Assembly (NCBI GenBank): GCA_022601645.1
Contig: JAJACH010000001.1
Location: 1-64,000 of the forward strand
Source of the DNA: Chlamydiia bacterium
GTDB taxonomy: Bacteria > Chlamydiota > Chlamydiia > Chlamydiales > Simkaniaceae
Length of the DNA: 64,000 nt
Reading direction: 5' to 3'
In this document: positions 57,006 to 64,000 of the stretch, piece by piece
Position numbering within the stretch: the first letter of the stretch is position 1
Layout of the letters: every line of letters starts with the position of its first letter
Program-made: the position numbers and the translations under genes
The notes under the pieces: model-generated
Seen by the model: only the letters and a program-made list of their open reading frames with translations
Told to the model about the DNA's origin: nothing
Database searches by the model: none

Positions 57006-58991
57006 ATGGACGAAGAGCTCAAGAAAACCTTAAGTAAAACCGCCGACACAATTCGCGGCCTATCAATGGAAGCCGTACAGAAAGCCAATTCTGGACACCC
57101 CGGGCTGCCGATGGGATGCGCGGAACTTGGTGCTTACCTCTATGGTGTTCAGCTCAAGCACAATCCGAAAAACCCCGACTGGATCAACCGCGATCGCCTC
57201 ATCCTCTCAGCAGGTCACGGCTCAGCTTGGCTCTACTCTTGCCTCCATCTCGCTGGCTTTAAAATGTCGATTGAAGACCTCAAAAGCTTCCGCCAACTCC
57301 ACTCAATCACTCCAGGTCACCCCGAATTTCATGAGACAGAAGGCGTCGAATCGACAACAGGGCCCCTTGGGCAAGGAGTCGCCAATGCCGTCGGACAAGC
57401 GCTTGCCATCAAGCTACTCGAAGAGCGCTTTAACCGTCCAAACCACAACATTTTTGACTCTAAAGTTTACTGCCTTTGCGGAGACGGATGCTTAATGGAA
57501 GGCGTCTCGCACGAAGCGTGTTCCTTAGCGGGTCACCTCCAGCTAGACAACCTCGTCCTTATCTGGGACAGTAACCAAATCACACTCGATGGACCGCTCT
57601 CGCAAAGTAACTCCGAACACACAGCCGATCGCTTCCGCGCTTACGGCTGGGACGTCCTTGAAATGGACGGCAACAACCTAGAAGAAATCCACGCTAACTT
57701 CTCCAAAATCAAAGAATCACAAGGCAAACCCCTCTTCATCGTTGCAAAAACAATTATTGGAAAAGGATCTCCTAACAAGGAAGGCACACACAAAGCACAC
57801 GGCTCTCCGCTTGGGCCTGAAGAAGTCGAGCTTGTGAAAAAAGAACTCGGTCTCCCCGAAGAAGATTTCTACGTCCCCTCAGGTGTGCGCACCCACTTCG
57901 AGCAAAAACTTGGCCGCGACCAAGACGCCGAACACAACTGGGATAAAGACTTCGAAGCGTGGAAGTCCGCAAACCCCGACCTTGCAACTGAGTTCGATGC
58001 CATGCTCAACAAAACCCTACCCGATAATCTCGAAGAACTTCTAGACGCAGTGGAAATGGGCGACTCAATTGGTGGCAGAAACGCCTCTCAAAATGTCCTC
58101 CAAGTCCTTGGCGATCACGTACCCTTCCTCCTTGGAGGATCGGCTGATCTCTCTGGCTCCGACTGCACCATGATGAAACAATTCCCGCTTGTCGCACCAA
58201 ACGACTTTGCTGGACGGAACATCAAATACGGTGTACGCGAATTCGGTATGGCCGCCGCCGCCGCAGGAATCTTCCAATCCCACATGTTTTACCCCTACGT
58301 AGGCACCTTCCTCACCTTCTCTGACTACATGAGAAACGCCATCCGCCTCGCCTCACTAAGCCACTACAAAGTGATCTACCAATTCACCCACGACTCGATC
58401 TTCCTCGGTGAAGATGGCCCTACCCACCAATCCATCGAACAGTGCATGTCACTACGTCTCATACCCAACCTCCACGTCTTCCGACCAGGGGACGCCAACG
58501 AAGTGAAACACGCCTGGATCGCCATGCTTAAATACTCCGGGCCTTCGGTCATTATCCTCACCCGTCAAAAACTGCCCACCCAAGAAGCGACAAAAATCCC
58601 TTACAAAGACGGCGTAGGACGCGGGGCATACATCGTGAAAAAAGAAAAAGGCAAACCCGACTTCACCCTTTTTGGAACCGGTTCAGAACTATGGCTTGCC
58701 CTAGATGTCGCCGCCGCCCTTGAGAAAATGGGCAAAAGCGTCCGCGTCATCTCGATGCCATGCTGGGAACTATTCGAAGCACAAGACCAAGCTTACATCG
58801 ACTCCGTCGTCGGTGGAGAGCTCGGCAAGCGCGTCGCCATCGAAGCCGGCATCGGCCTCGGATGGCAACGATGGGTCGGCCCAGAAGGTGTCACCATCTG
58901 CATGGAAGGCTTTGGCCTCTCAGCACCGATGGCAGATCTAGCAAACGAGTTTGGATTTAATGTTGAAGCTATCCTCGAACGCATTCTCTGA
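57006..58991 (+). CDS. tkt: Transketolase
   Basis: A thiamine-diphosphate enzyme (661 aa) of the non-oxidative pentose phosphate pathway. Motifs are NSGHPGLPMGCAE, LSAGHGSAWLYS, the ThDP motif GDGCLMEG...WDSNQ, GVREFGMAAAAAG, and HDSIFLGEDGPTHQS. An AGGAG site lies about 10 bases before the ATG. It overlaps the downstream hemE by 41 bases. Its codon use is strikingly C-ending on this strand, unlike the flanking hemG and nadE genes. Confidence 0.96.
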   Translation: MDEELKKTLSKTADTIRGLSMEAVQKANSGHPGLPMGCAELGAYLYGVQLKHNPKNPDWINRDRLILSAGHGSAWLYSCLHLAGFKMSIEDLKSFRQLHSITPGHPEFHETEGVESTTGPLGQGVANAVGQALAIKLLEERFNRPNHNIFDSKVYCLCGDGCLMEGVSHEACSLAGHLQLDNLVLIWDSNQITLDGPLSQSNSEHTADRFRAYGWDVLEMDGNNLEEIHANFSKIKESQGKPLFIVAKTIIGKGSPNKEGTHKAHGSPLGPEEVELVKKELGLPEEDFYVPSGVRTHFEQKLGRDQDAEHNWDKDFEAWKSANPDLATEFDAMLNKTLPDNLEELLDAVEMGDSIGGRNASQNVLQVLGDHVPFLLGGSADLSGSDCTMMKQFPLVAPNDFAGRNIKYGVREFGMAAAAAGIFQSHMFYPYVGTFLTFSDYMRNAIRLASLSHYKVIYQFTHDSIFLGEDGPTHQSIEQCMSLRLIPNLHVFRPGDANEVKHAWIAMLKYSGPSVIILTRQKLPTQEATKIPYKDGVGRGAYIVKKEKGKPDFTLFGTGSELWLALDVAAALEKMGKSVRVISMPCWELFEAQDQAYIDSVVGGELGKRVAIEAGIGLGWQRWVGPEGVTICMEGFGLSAPMADLANEFGFNVEAILERIL

Positions 58992-59868
58992 CGCACTAAA
59001 GTGCCAGAATACTTCCCGTCCTCCCGTTTGGCTCATGCGCCAAGCGGGACGCTACATGCCCGAATACCAAAAACTTCGGCAAAAACACTCCCTCATCGAC
59101 CTATTTCACACTCCTGACCTCATCGTAGATGTCACCCTCCTCCCGATGAAACTCCTCGGCGTTGACGTCGCAATCGTCTTCTCCGACATCCTCCTTATCT
59201 TAGAGGCCTTCGGATGCACCGTTAACTACGATAACGGCATCAATATCACAGGCACCATGGGCGACTACGACCTCACTAAACTCGACTACGTCCTAGAGGC
59301 AATCCGCACCCTTAAAAAAGAACTCACCGTGCCACTTATCGGCTTCGTCGGTGGCCCCTACACCGTCATGCACTACTATAAAAAGCCTGGCGACATCGCA
59401 AAACTCACACAGGCAACCCGTGAATACATGCAGCTTCAAGCAGAAGCCGGCGTCGACGCCCTCCAAGTCTTCGACTCATGGGCCGGCCTCCTCCCACCCG
59501 AAGAATTCCGCACAAAAAGCCTACCCTACCTCAAGCCACTTATCCTCGACACACCAACCCTTCTCTTCACTCGCAACTCCTCCACCTACGTCGATGAACT
59601 AAGCGCGCTTAACCCCGCTGGCATCAGCTTTGACTGGTCCGCCCCCATCCAAACCATGCGCGAGCGCGTCCCAAACCTCACCGTGCAAGGTAACCTCAAC
59701 CCCGATATCCTCTTCGAAGACCGCCAAACCGTCATCCGTGAAACAAACGCCATCCTAGACGCCATGCAAGACGACCCCGGCTTCATCTTCAACCTAGGCC
59801 ATGGCGTCAAGCCCAAAACGCCCATGGATAACGTCCGCGCTCTGGTCGACACAGTCAAAATGCGCTGA
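58951..59868 (+). CDS. hemE: Uroporphyrinogen decarboxylase
   Basis: Converts uroporphyrinogen III to coproporphyrinogen III in haem synthesis (305 aa). Signatures are RPPVWLMRQAGRYMPEY near the N-terminus, FSDILL, GFVGGPYTVMHYY and NLGHGVKPKTPMDNVRALV. The start is inside tkt: Met1 (58951) or Met4 (58960); both give the expected ~20-residue lead before WLMRQAGR. It is convergent with hemF, separated by a structured repeat. Confidence 0.95.
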   Translation: MDLMLKLSSNAFSDALKCQNTSRPPVWLMRQAGRYMPEYQKLRQKHSLIDLFHTPDLIVDVTLLPMKLLGVDVAIVFSDILLILEAFGCTVNYDNGINITGTMGDYDLTKLDYVLEAIRTLKKELTVPLIGFVGGPYTVMHYYKKPGDIAKLTQATREYMQLQAEAGVDALQVFDSWAGLLPPEEFRTKSLPYLKPLILDTPTLLFTRNSSTYVDELSALNPAGISFDWSAPIQTMRERVPNLTVQGNLNPDILFEDRQTVIRETNAILDAMQDDPGFIFNLGHGVKPKTPMDNVRALVDTVKMR

Positions 59869-59999
59869 TAAAATGTGTTTATGCTTTATGAGATGAATCT
59901 TCCTCCTCCGGCCTACCTATTAGGTATGGCCTACGTCGGTCAGACCACACCCTTGCAAGCAAGGCTGTTTCCATCTCATTTTGCCTAAACACATTTTAT
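59868..59999. repeat. Structured palindromic element between hemE and hemF
   Basis: Outer arms of 28 bases: 59868-59895 (ATAAAATGTGTTTA...GAGATG) and 59972-59999 (CATCTC...TAAACACATTTTAT) are inverted repeats with about six mismatches, enclosing 76 bases. Inside are two further palindromes: GGCCTACCTATTAGGTATGG... (59910-59931) and CCTTGCAAGCAAGG-like sequence (59951-59963). The whole could fold into a branched, cloverleaf-like structure. It may act as a bidirectional terminator or be a small mobile palindromic repeat. Confidence 0.75.
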
Positions 60000-60018
60000 A
60001 CGTTCGTGATGTATTTGG

Positions 60019-60054
60019 GGTGAATCTTCCTTCTATTAGGTATGGCCTACGTCG
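60019..60054. repeat. Partial second copy of the hemE-hemF repeat
   Basis: GTGAATCTTCCT followed by CTATTAGGTATGGCCTACGT (60033 on) repeats the core of the element at 59893-59938, with a 9-base block missing between the two parts. It has no matching outer arms. Confidence 0.7.
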
Positions 60055-60077
60055 TTTAAACCTGCGTTCGAGGGGGA

Positions 60078-60827
60078 TTACCAGGTGGCGGTGGGGGGCA
60101 TCGAGCAGAGGATCGCCTCGGGGTTGCCGCCTGTTTGGAAACCAAACTTGGTGCCGCGGTCGTAGAGAAGGTTGAACTCGACGTACTTGGCGCGGTTTTT
60201 CGCTTGGAGAACTTTGTCTTGGGGAGTGTAGGGCGTGTTTTGGCGCCGTTTGTAGATTGGCATGATCGCATCGACGAAGGTTGATCCAACTTTTTCCCAC
60301 ATGGCGAAATCTGTGTCGTCATCAAAGAAGATCCCCCCAACACCCCGTTCGTGTTTCCAATGTTTGATGTGGAAGTATTCCTGAGCCCACTTTGTTAAGG
60401 TGGGGTAACGGCTGCCTGTGGCTGCTTTGGCTATGTTGTGGAAGTGTTTGGTGTCTTCATCGTTTGGAAAACCCATGGGAGTGAGGTCGTAGCCGCCGCC
60501 TAGGTGCCACTTGGTGGCCCGTCTGATAAAACGGATGTTCATGTGTACGGTAGGCATAAACGGGTTTGTCATGTGGGTGATGAGGCTGACGCCTGTTGCA
60601 AAAAGAAGGGGGGTGTCAACGCACGAGAAGTTCACGGCCGCTTTTTCAAAGACGTCACCGCGAAGAATGGCCATTTCACCGCCACCACCACGATTGTGCT
60701 CCCAAGGCTTACGCTCAAAGCGTTTTTCAGGCTCTAATGACTCGAAGTTTGCAATAATATCCTCTCGTAAATTCTTGATAAATTCAACAATTTCAAGGGG
60801 TTGCTCGAATGTAAAGCGGCTTGACAT
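60078..60827 (-). CDS. hemF: Oxygen-dependent coproporphyrinogen III oxidase
   Basis: Converts coproporphyrinogen III to protoporphyrinogen IX using O2 (249 aa). Conserved blocks are NRGGGGEMAILRGDVFEKA, ATKWHLGGGYDLTP, HERGVGGIFFDD and LLYDRGTKFGFQTGG, ending SMPPTATW. E. coli HemF is 299 aa, and this protein ends shortly after the last conserved block. The ATG at 60827 (MSSRFTFEQ) is preferred because AAAGGAAG lies just upstream. Chlamydia carries the oxygen-independent HemN between hemE and hemG; HemF occupies that place here. Confidence 0.93.
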   Translation of the reverse strand: MSSRFTFEQPLEIVEFIKNLREDIIANFESLEPEKRFERKPWEHNRGGGGEMAILRGDVFEKAAVNFSCVDTPLLFATGVSLITHMTNPFMPTVHMNIRFIRRATKWHLGGGYDLTPMGFPNDEDTKHFHNIAKAATGSRYPTLTKWAQEYFHIKHWKHERGVGGIFFDDDTDFAMWEKVGSTFVDAIMPIYKRRQNTPYTPQDKVLQAKNRAKYVEFNLLYDRGTKFGFQTGGNPEAILCSMPPTATW

Positions 60828-60857
60828 TTGCACTTCCTTTTTGCATGTTACTCTAGC

Positions 60858-61925
60858 ATGAGAAAGCGTAAAGTTGCAATCATTGGGGCTGGAATTACTG
60901 GTTTAAGCGCGGCGCATTATTTGCGTCGAGAAGGGCATGAGGTGCAGGTTTTTGAAAAATCTGATCGTGCAGGCGGTGTGATGCAAACCATTCACGAGCC
61001 TTATTTTTTTGAACAGGGACCGCGCACGTTTCAAGCAGGGCGTTGTCCGGAGCTTTTAGCGCTCATTCGGGACGTTGGTCTAGAAGATGATCTCATTTAT
61101 ACAAGTGGGAAAGCGCGCTATGTTTTTGAAGGCTCGCTGAAAAAGTTTCCGATGTACTTGGCTTTACTTCCTCTTTTGCTAGAACCATTTAAAAAAAAGG
61201 GACCGCCAGATGAGTCTGTGTGGGATTTTGCTAAAAGACGTCTTGGGAGGAAGGTCGCCGATCGCCTTGTTGATCCGATGGTGAAGGGCATTTACTCTGG
61301 CGATGCGAAAGAGCTTTCCGTAGCCCATTGCTTTCCCATGTTAAAAGCGCTTGAGGGGAAGTTTTACTCGATGATCTTTAAGAAGAAAGGGGACTACCGG
61401 CTCTTTACGCTTAAAAACGGGATGAGTACGCTTGTTGATCGCTTGAGCGGGGATGTGATGTTGAATACAGAAATTAAAGACCCTCTCGATCTTGATGTGG
61501 ACCAAGTGTTTGATGCGAGGCCCCCACAAGATATTCCTTGCGCTTCTTTAGATGTCACAAACGTTGTTTTTGAAACGCCGGTTCTTAAGAAATCGGGTTT
61601 TGGCTTCCTCGTTCCTTCCTCTCAAAATTCTCCTGTTTTGGGAGTCATTTTTGACTCAGAGGTATTCCCTGAGCAAAACCGCGGAAATGAGACGCGTTTG
61701 ACGATCATGAGTCGTGGTGGCGATCCGTTAAAAGCCTTGGAGATGCTTGAAATTACTAATGAGCCCATCTGGCAACATACCCATTCCTACAAAGATGCCA
61801 TTGCTCAATACCCAGTTGGCTTCTCCCCTAAAAAAAGCCTTGATAAAGTGACCTGCATTGGGCCCAGTGTAAGTGGTGTTGCTGTAAACAGTTGCGTCAA
61901 GTCAATTAGGGACTGTAATAGCTAA
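60858..61925 (+). CDS. hemG: Protoporphyrinogen oxidase (HemG/HemY type FAD enzyme)
   Basis: FAD-dependent oxidase of the penultimate step of haem synthesis, 355 aa from the ATG at 60858. The N-terminal dinucleotide fold is VAIIGAGITGLSAAHYLRR, followed by EVQVFEKSDRAGGVMQT and EQGPRTFQ. LVDPMVKGIYSGDAKELSV is the conserved HemY-type middle motif, and a C-terminal GPSVSGVAVNSCVKSI binds FAD. It is about 90-100 residues shorter than typical HemY. It diverges from hemF with only 30 bases between ATGs and overlaps abiEii by 20 bases tail to tail. The symbol follows chlamydial usage; hemY is equally apt. Confidence 0.9.
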   Translation: MRKRKVAIIGAGITGLSAAHYLRREGHEVQVFEKSDRAGGVMQTIHEPYFFEQGPRTFQAGRCPELLALIRDVGLEDDLIYTSGKARYVFEGSLKKFPMYLALLPLLLEPFKKKGPPDESVWDFAKRRLGRKVADRLVDPMVKGIYSGDAKELSVAHCFPMLKALEGKFYSMIFKKKGDYRLFTLKNGMSTLVDRLSGDVMLNTEIKDPLDLDVDQVFDARPPQDIPCASLDVTNVVFETPVLKKSGFGFLVPSSQNSPVLGVIFDSEVFPEQNRGNETRLTIMSRGGDPLKALEMLEITNEPIWQHTHSYKDAIAQYPVGFSPKKSLDKVTCIGPSVSGVAVNSCVKSIRDCNS

Positions 61926-62778
61926 TTTGTGGGATAAGTGTGAGGAAAAAATCATTGGACCAACCATCGAGCTCTCGAGGGCTTGGAATAAATCTCTTAA
62001 TATCTTCTTTAGCGGCTTTTATATCCAGTTGGGCAATTTTTGCCTCTAGGATGGATTTGAATATTCCAGGAGAAAGCTGGACGTTTTCTTGGTAGTGTTT
62101 GGATTGGCGCATACGCATTTCTAGATGACTTAAGTTTAGCTCAAAGCCGTTTTTGATATACCAGATGAGGTCATACCAATCGCGTCCTTTTACTCTCACT
62201 TTATAGGGTCTACACAAGATGGCATGCATTTTACCTGCGAAAAGATCGCGGGGAACATAACTTTTTATGGAGAAAGGAAAAGGTTTCATCAGATAGCGGA
62301 CTTCTGTTTCAAATCCCTCTGGAGGGTCAATGTCGACTTCCAATTTCATTTTGATCACTTCATTGGATTGAGTGTGTTTTTTAAGCGACTCATTTAGTCC
62401 AATGCGAATAAAGGTTTCTAAGGTGCCAGTTTTTAAAAAAGCTGAGCGAATTGAGGACTTTTCTTTTTTGATTTTGTGATCTAGAAGAACCTTTAATCCA
62501 GACAATTCTAATTCCTCACTAATCGCGTTGAGAAAAGGCTCTAGGTTAAAGTCTGGATCCTTTTTAAGCAGGGAGAAATCAAGGTCTTCACTAAATCGAT
62601 TAAGGCCATATAAAATACGAAGCGAGGTGCCTCCATAAAATGCAGCATGCTCAAAGAATTTTGCACGCCAGAGACCTGCTAAGGTAATTTCCTGCATGAT
62701 TTCTTGGATGGCATTTTCGTATTCTACTTTAGATTGAGGGTTGTAATGTTTTAACATTTCTTCGATGACTTGGCTCAT
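61906..62778 (-). CDS. AbiEii/AbiGii-family nucleotidyltransferase toxin
   Basis: Toxin of a type IV (AbiE) toxin-antitoxin pair, 290 aa. AAFYGGTSLRILYGLNRFSE with DLDF gives the nucleotidyltransferase core (Gly49-Gly50-Thr51; Asp65, Asp67). KLEVDIDPPEGF and RDWYDLIWYI match later AbiEii motifs. Family members transfer nucleotides to tRNA 3' ends or other substrates and can abort phage infection; the role here is inferred from the family. The ATG overlaps the antitoxin stop by four bases (ATGA), so production is coupled. Confidence 0.9.
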   Translation of the reverse strand: MSQVIEEMLKHYNPQSKVEYENAIQEIMQEITLAGLWRAKFFEHAAFYGGTSLRILYGLNRFSEDLDFSLLKKDPDFNLEPFLNAISEELELSGLKVLLDHKIKKEKSSIRSAFLKTGTLETFIRIGLNESLKKHTQSNEVIKMKLEVDIDPPEGFETEVRYLMKPFPFSIKSYVPRDLFAGKMHAILCRPYKVRVKGRDWYDLIWYIKNGFELNLSHLEMRMRQSKHYQENVQLSPGIFKSILEAKIAQLDIKAAKEDIKRFIPSPRELDGWSNDFFLTLIPQISYYSP

Positions 62779-63392
62779 AATTGACTCAATAGAGTTAGAC
62801 TTTTTTTCTTATAAATTGCAGCAAGCTTTGCGAGTTTTTTTTTGTCCATTGCATTAAAAAGATCTACATCGATGCGCATTTCCTCAAATAGAAAAAAGCG
62901 GAGTTGAGCTTTTGTCCTAATGCCGGGTGTTTTGTAAACAAAATCGACAAGCGCTTTTTCCTTTGACGCGATAAAATATCCCCCTTCCTCTCCAAGATCC
63001 CTATATTCTATTCCTACTTTAAATTTTTCCCGGCCAATTGCCTTATATTCAAAAACCCCTAAAGGCGTGTCAAAGGTTTTGGTTTTTCCAATGGCAAGAG
63101 AGGTAATGCTTGATGCTCGCTCAGCTAAGAGCCCATAACGATTAAGAGCATATTCCAATGAGATACAAGATGGTCCATATAAGACATTTGCTATAACCTC
63201 TAAGGATAGGGGAGCTCGTCTCCATTCTTCTCCAAAAACATAAAGCCCTTTTTTTAGTCTAATCAACTTGCCTTCAAGGACTAAGGAAGAGATTTTGTCC
63301 CTAATTTTTTTCAACCCTTTAAAGCAGTCTGCAAACTGTTGGTAATCAAATAGATCTGTCTTGATCTGTCTTCTGAAATCTTCAAAGTTCAT
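62775..63392 (-). CDS. AbiEi-family antitoxin / autoregulator
   Basis: A 205-aa protein. The N-terminal winged helix (about 1-60) ends EGKLIRLKKGLYVFG, the usual AbiEi wing. SCISLEYALNRYGLL and the basic C-terminal domain (RTKAQLRFFLFEEM; KKLAKLAAIYKKKS) follow. In AbiE systems the protein neutralises the toxin and represses the operon by binding inverted repeats in the promoter. A perfect inverted repeat is indeed present at 63419-63441. The ATG at 63392 has no Shine-Dalgarno and lies at the predicted transcription start. Confidence 0.87.
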   Translation of the reverse strand: MNFEDFRRQIKTDLFDYQQFADCFKGLKKIRDKISSLVLEGKLIRLKKGLYVFGEEWRRAPLSLEVIANVLYGPSCISLEYALNRYGLLAERASSITSLAIGKTKTFDTPLGVFEYKAIGREKFKVGIEYRDLGEEGGYFIASKEKALVDFVYKTPGIRTKAQLRFFLFEEMRIDVDLFNAMDKKKLAKLAAIYKKKSLTLLSQL

Positions 63393-63398
63393 ATCTTA

Positions 63399-63441
63399 AG
63401 TATACATATTATCTCCAGTATGTCCAGAAAAAGTGGACATA
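63399..63441 (-). promoter_or_regulatory. abiE promoter and operator
   Basis: On the minus strand the -35 is TGGACA (63426-63421), the spacer 16 bases and the -10 TATACT (63404-63399). The start codon follows after six bases. TATGTCCA (63419-63426) and TGGACATA (63434-63441) form a perfect 8-bp inverted repeat with a 7-base spacer that covers the -35, as expected for autorepression by the AbiEi antitoxin. Confidence 0.68.
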
Positions 63442-63565
63442 ATGGGCAAAACATGCAAAACACATAGAGTCGATGGGTCAAAAAAAGTATGGATAAATCA
63501 GAGGGTTTTTAAGTGTTGCTTGTCTAATAAGTTGCGTGAAATCTCTGTTCAATTGCGATTATCTG

Positions 63566-63594
63566 TTGAAAAATTAGCGAAATCTGCAGATAAT
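63566..63594 (+). promoter_or_regulatory. Predicted promoter of the terminal gene
   Basis: TTGAAA (63566-63571), 17-base spacer, GATAAT (63589-63594). Transcription would begin about 20 bases before the ATG at 63622, leaving room for the GAGG Shine-Dalgarno at about 63611. Confidence 0.55.
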
Positions 63595-63621
63595 ACTCTC
63601 CTTGAACAATGAGGTAGATCT

Positions 63622-64000
63622 ATGATACACACAAATCCACTATTTGCGGGGGTTGGCAGACTTCCACAACAAACAGTAGACCAAGCTCGAAATGATGTTG
63701 AGGGTCCTCAAGGAGTTTATACTCCTATGGGAACTTCAGCAGCTGAGATGCAACTACTTGGGATTGCAGCAAGAATGCGTGCTGGCGAGGAAGTAATAGT
63801 CCCCGATCACATCAGAGGCTTAAGCGAAGCACAGCAAGCAAAACTTGCGAATTTACGAGCCATTTCACAGCTAAGACCCCAAGATTACTGTGGACCCAAT
63901 TTTCGACGAGAAGCTGCAGCAGAATTCCTAACAAAAGATGTTGCAAGCATTTTAGACCACAATTCTGAAGGGATGCCAATTGAGCTTCCATCAAGAGATC
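63622..64000 (+). CDS. Partial hypothetical protein (runs off the window)
   Basis: An open frame of 126 codons from ATG 63622 to the window end, with GAGG upstream and a good sigma-70-type promoter. It starts MIHTNPLFAGVGRLPQQ and continues EGPQGVYTPMGTSAAEMQ. A repeat-free helical composition and LTKDVASILDHNSEGMP are visible. No domain recognised; it resembles the other lineage-specific proteins here only in style. Confidence 0.72.
   Translation, partial: MIHTNPLFAGVGRLPQQTVDQARNDVEGPQGVYTPMGTSAAEMQLLGIAARMRAGEEVIVPDHIRGLSEAQQAKLANLRAISQLRPQDYCGPNFRREAAAEFLTKDVASILDHNSEGMPIELPSRD

Noticed and set aside
63812-63994. A 60-codon minus-strand frame near the window end
   Set aside because: It is antisense to the partial gene that starts at 63622, which has a promoter and Shine-Dalgarno site.

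Overview
The window comes from a member of the order Chlamydiales, most likely one of the 'environmental' families rather than Chlamydia itself. The 16S gene has the chlamydial 5' sequence. There is an Hc1-type histone (hctA), Na+-NQR subunit F and a KdsD/KpsF isomerase. The genes hctA, rlmD, yajC, nqrF, efp, mfd, alaS, tkt, hemE and hemG all lie here, which (from memory) is the gene set of the C. trachomatis CT740-CT752 neighbourhood. Features unlike Chlamydia include an isocitrate dehydrogenase, oxygen-dependent HemF where Chlamydia has HemN, membrane histidine kinases, an AbiE-type toxin-antitoxin pair, NhaD, and many lineage-specific proteins. I cannot name the family. No group I intron is apparent in the 23S gene.

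Layout. 0-9.3 kb: two small unknown genes, a divergent deformylase, a VOC-like protein, icd, a three-gene sensory cluster (an ethylene-receptor-like sensor, a membrane histidine kinase, and a PAS sensor translationally coupled to the kinase), kdsD, and a pseudokinase-like gene. 9.3-16.9 kb: nhaD and two giant paralogous proteins, the first with an eroded 5' end. 17.4-22.5 kb: a complete 16S-23S-5S rRNA operon with no spacer tRNA and a strong terminator. 22.5-25.6 kb: class IV aminotransferase, hctA, rlmD, yajC. 25.6-40.9 kb: an accessory block between yajC and nqrF. It holds a 999-residue coiled-coil protein, an MscS channel whose 3' end overlaps a phosphoesterase gene by 293 bp, htpG, three tandem related proteins, an SNF transporter, and several small or low-complexity proteins. 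40.9-51.4 kb: nqrF, two related bilobed membrane proteins, nadE, epmA-efp, an IncA-like protein, two tandem SNF transporters, a second histidine kinase and the SRP RNA. 51.4-62 kb: mfd-alaS diverging from tkt-hemE, a structured repeat, then hemF and hemG. 62-64 kb: the abiE pair with a visible operator, and the start of a further gene.

How the genes fit together. Sodium is a theme: a Na+-pumping NQR subunit, a Na+/H+ antiporter and three Na+-coupled SNF transporters. Haem synthesis (hemE, hemF, hemG) and icd suggest more aerobic respiratory capacity than Chlamydia has. The accessory genes (Inc-like membrane proteins, the pseudokinase, coiled-coil and tandem paralogue proteins) resemble the host-interaction repertoire of intracellular chlamydiae. 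That last point is inference from architecture and context, not from recognised effector families. Several genes start exactly six bases after a plausible -10 box and lack a Shine-Dalgarno site, so they may be translated from leaderless mRNA.
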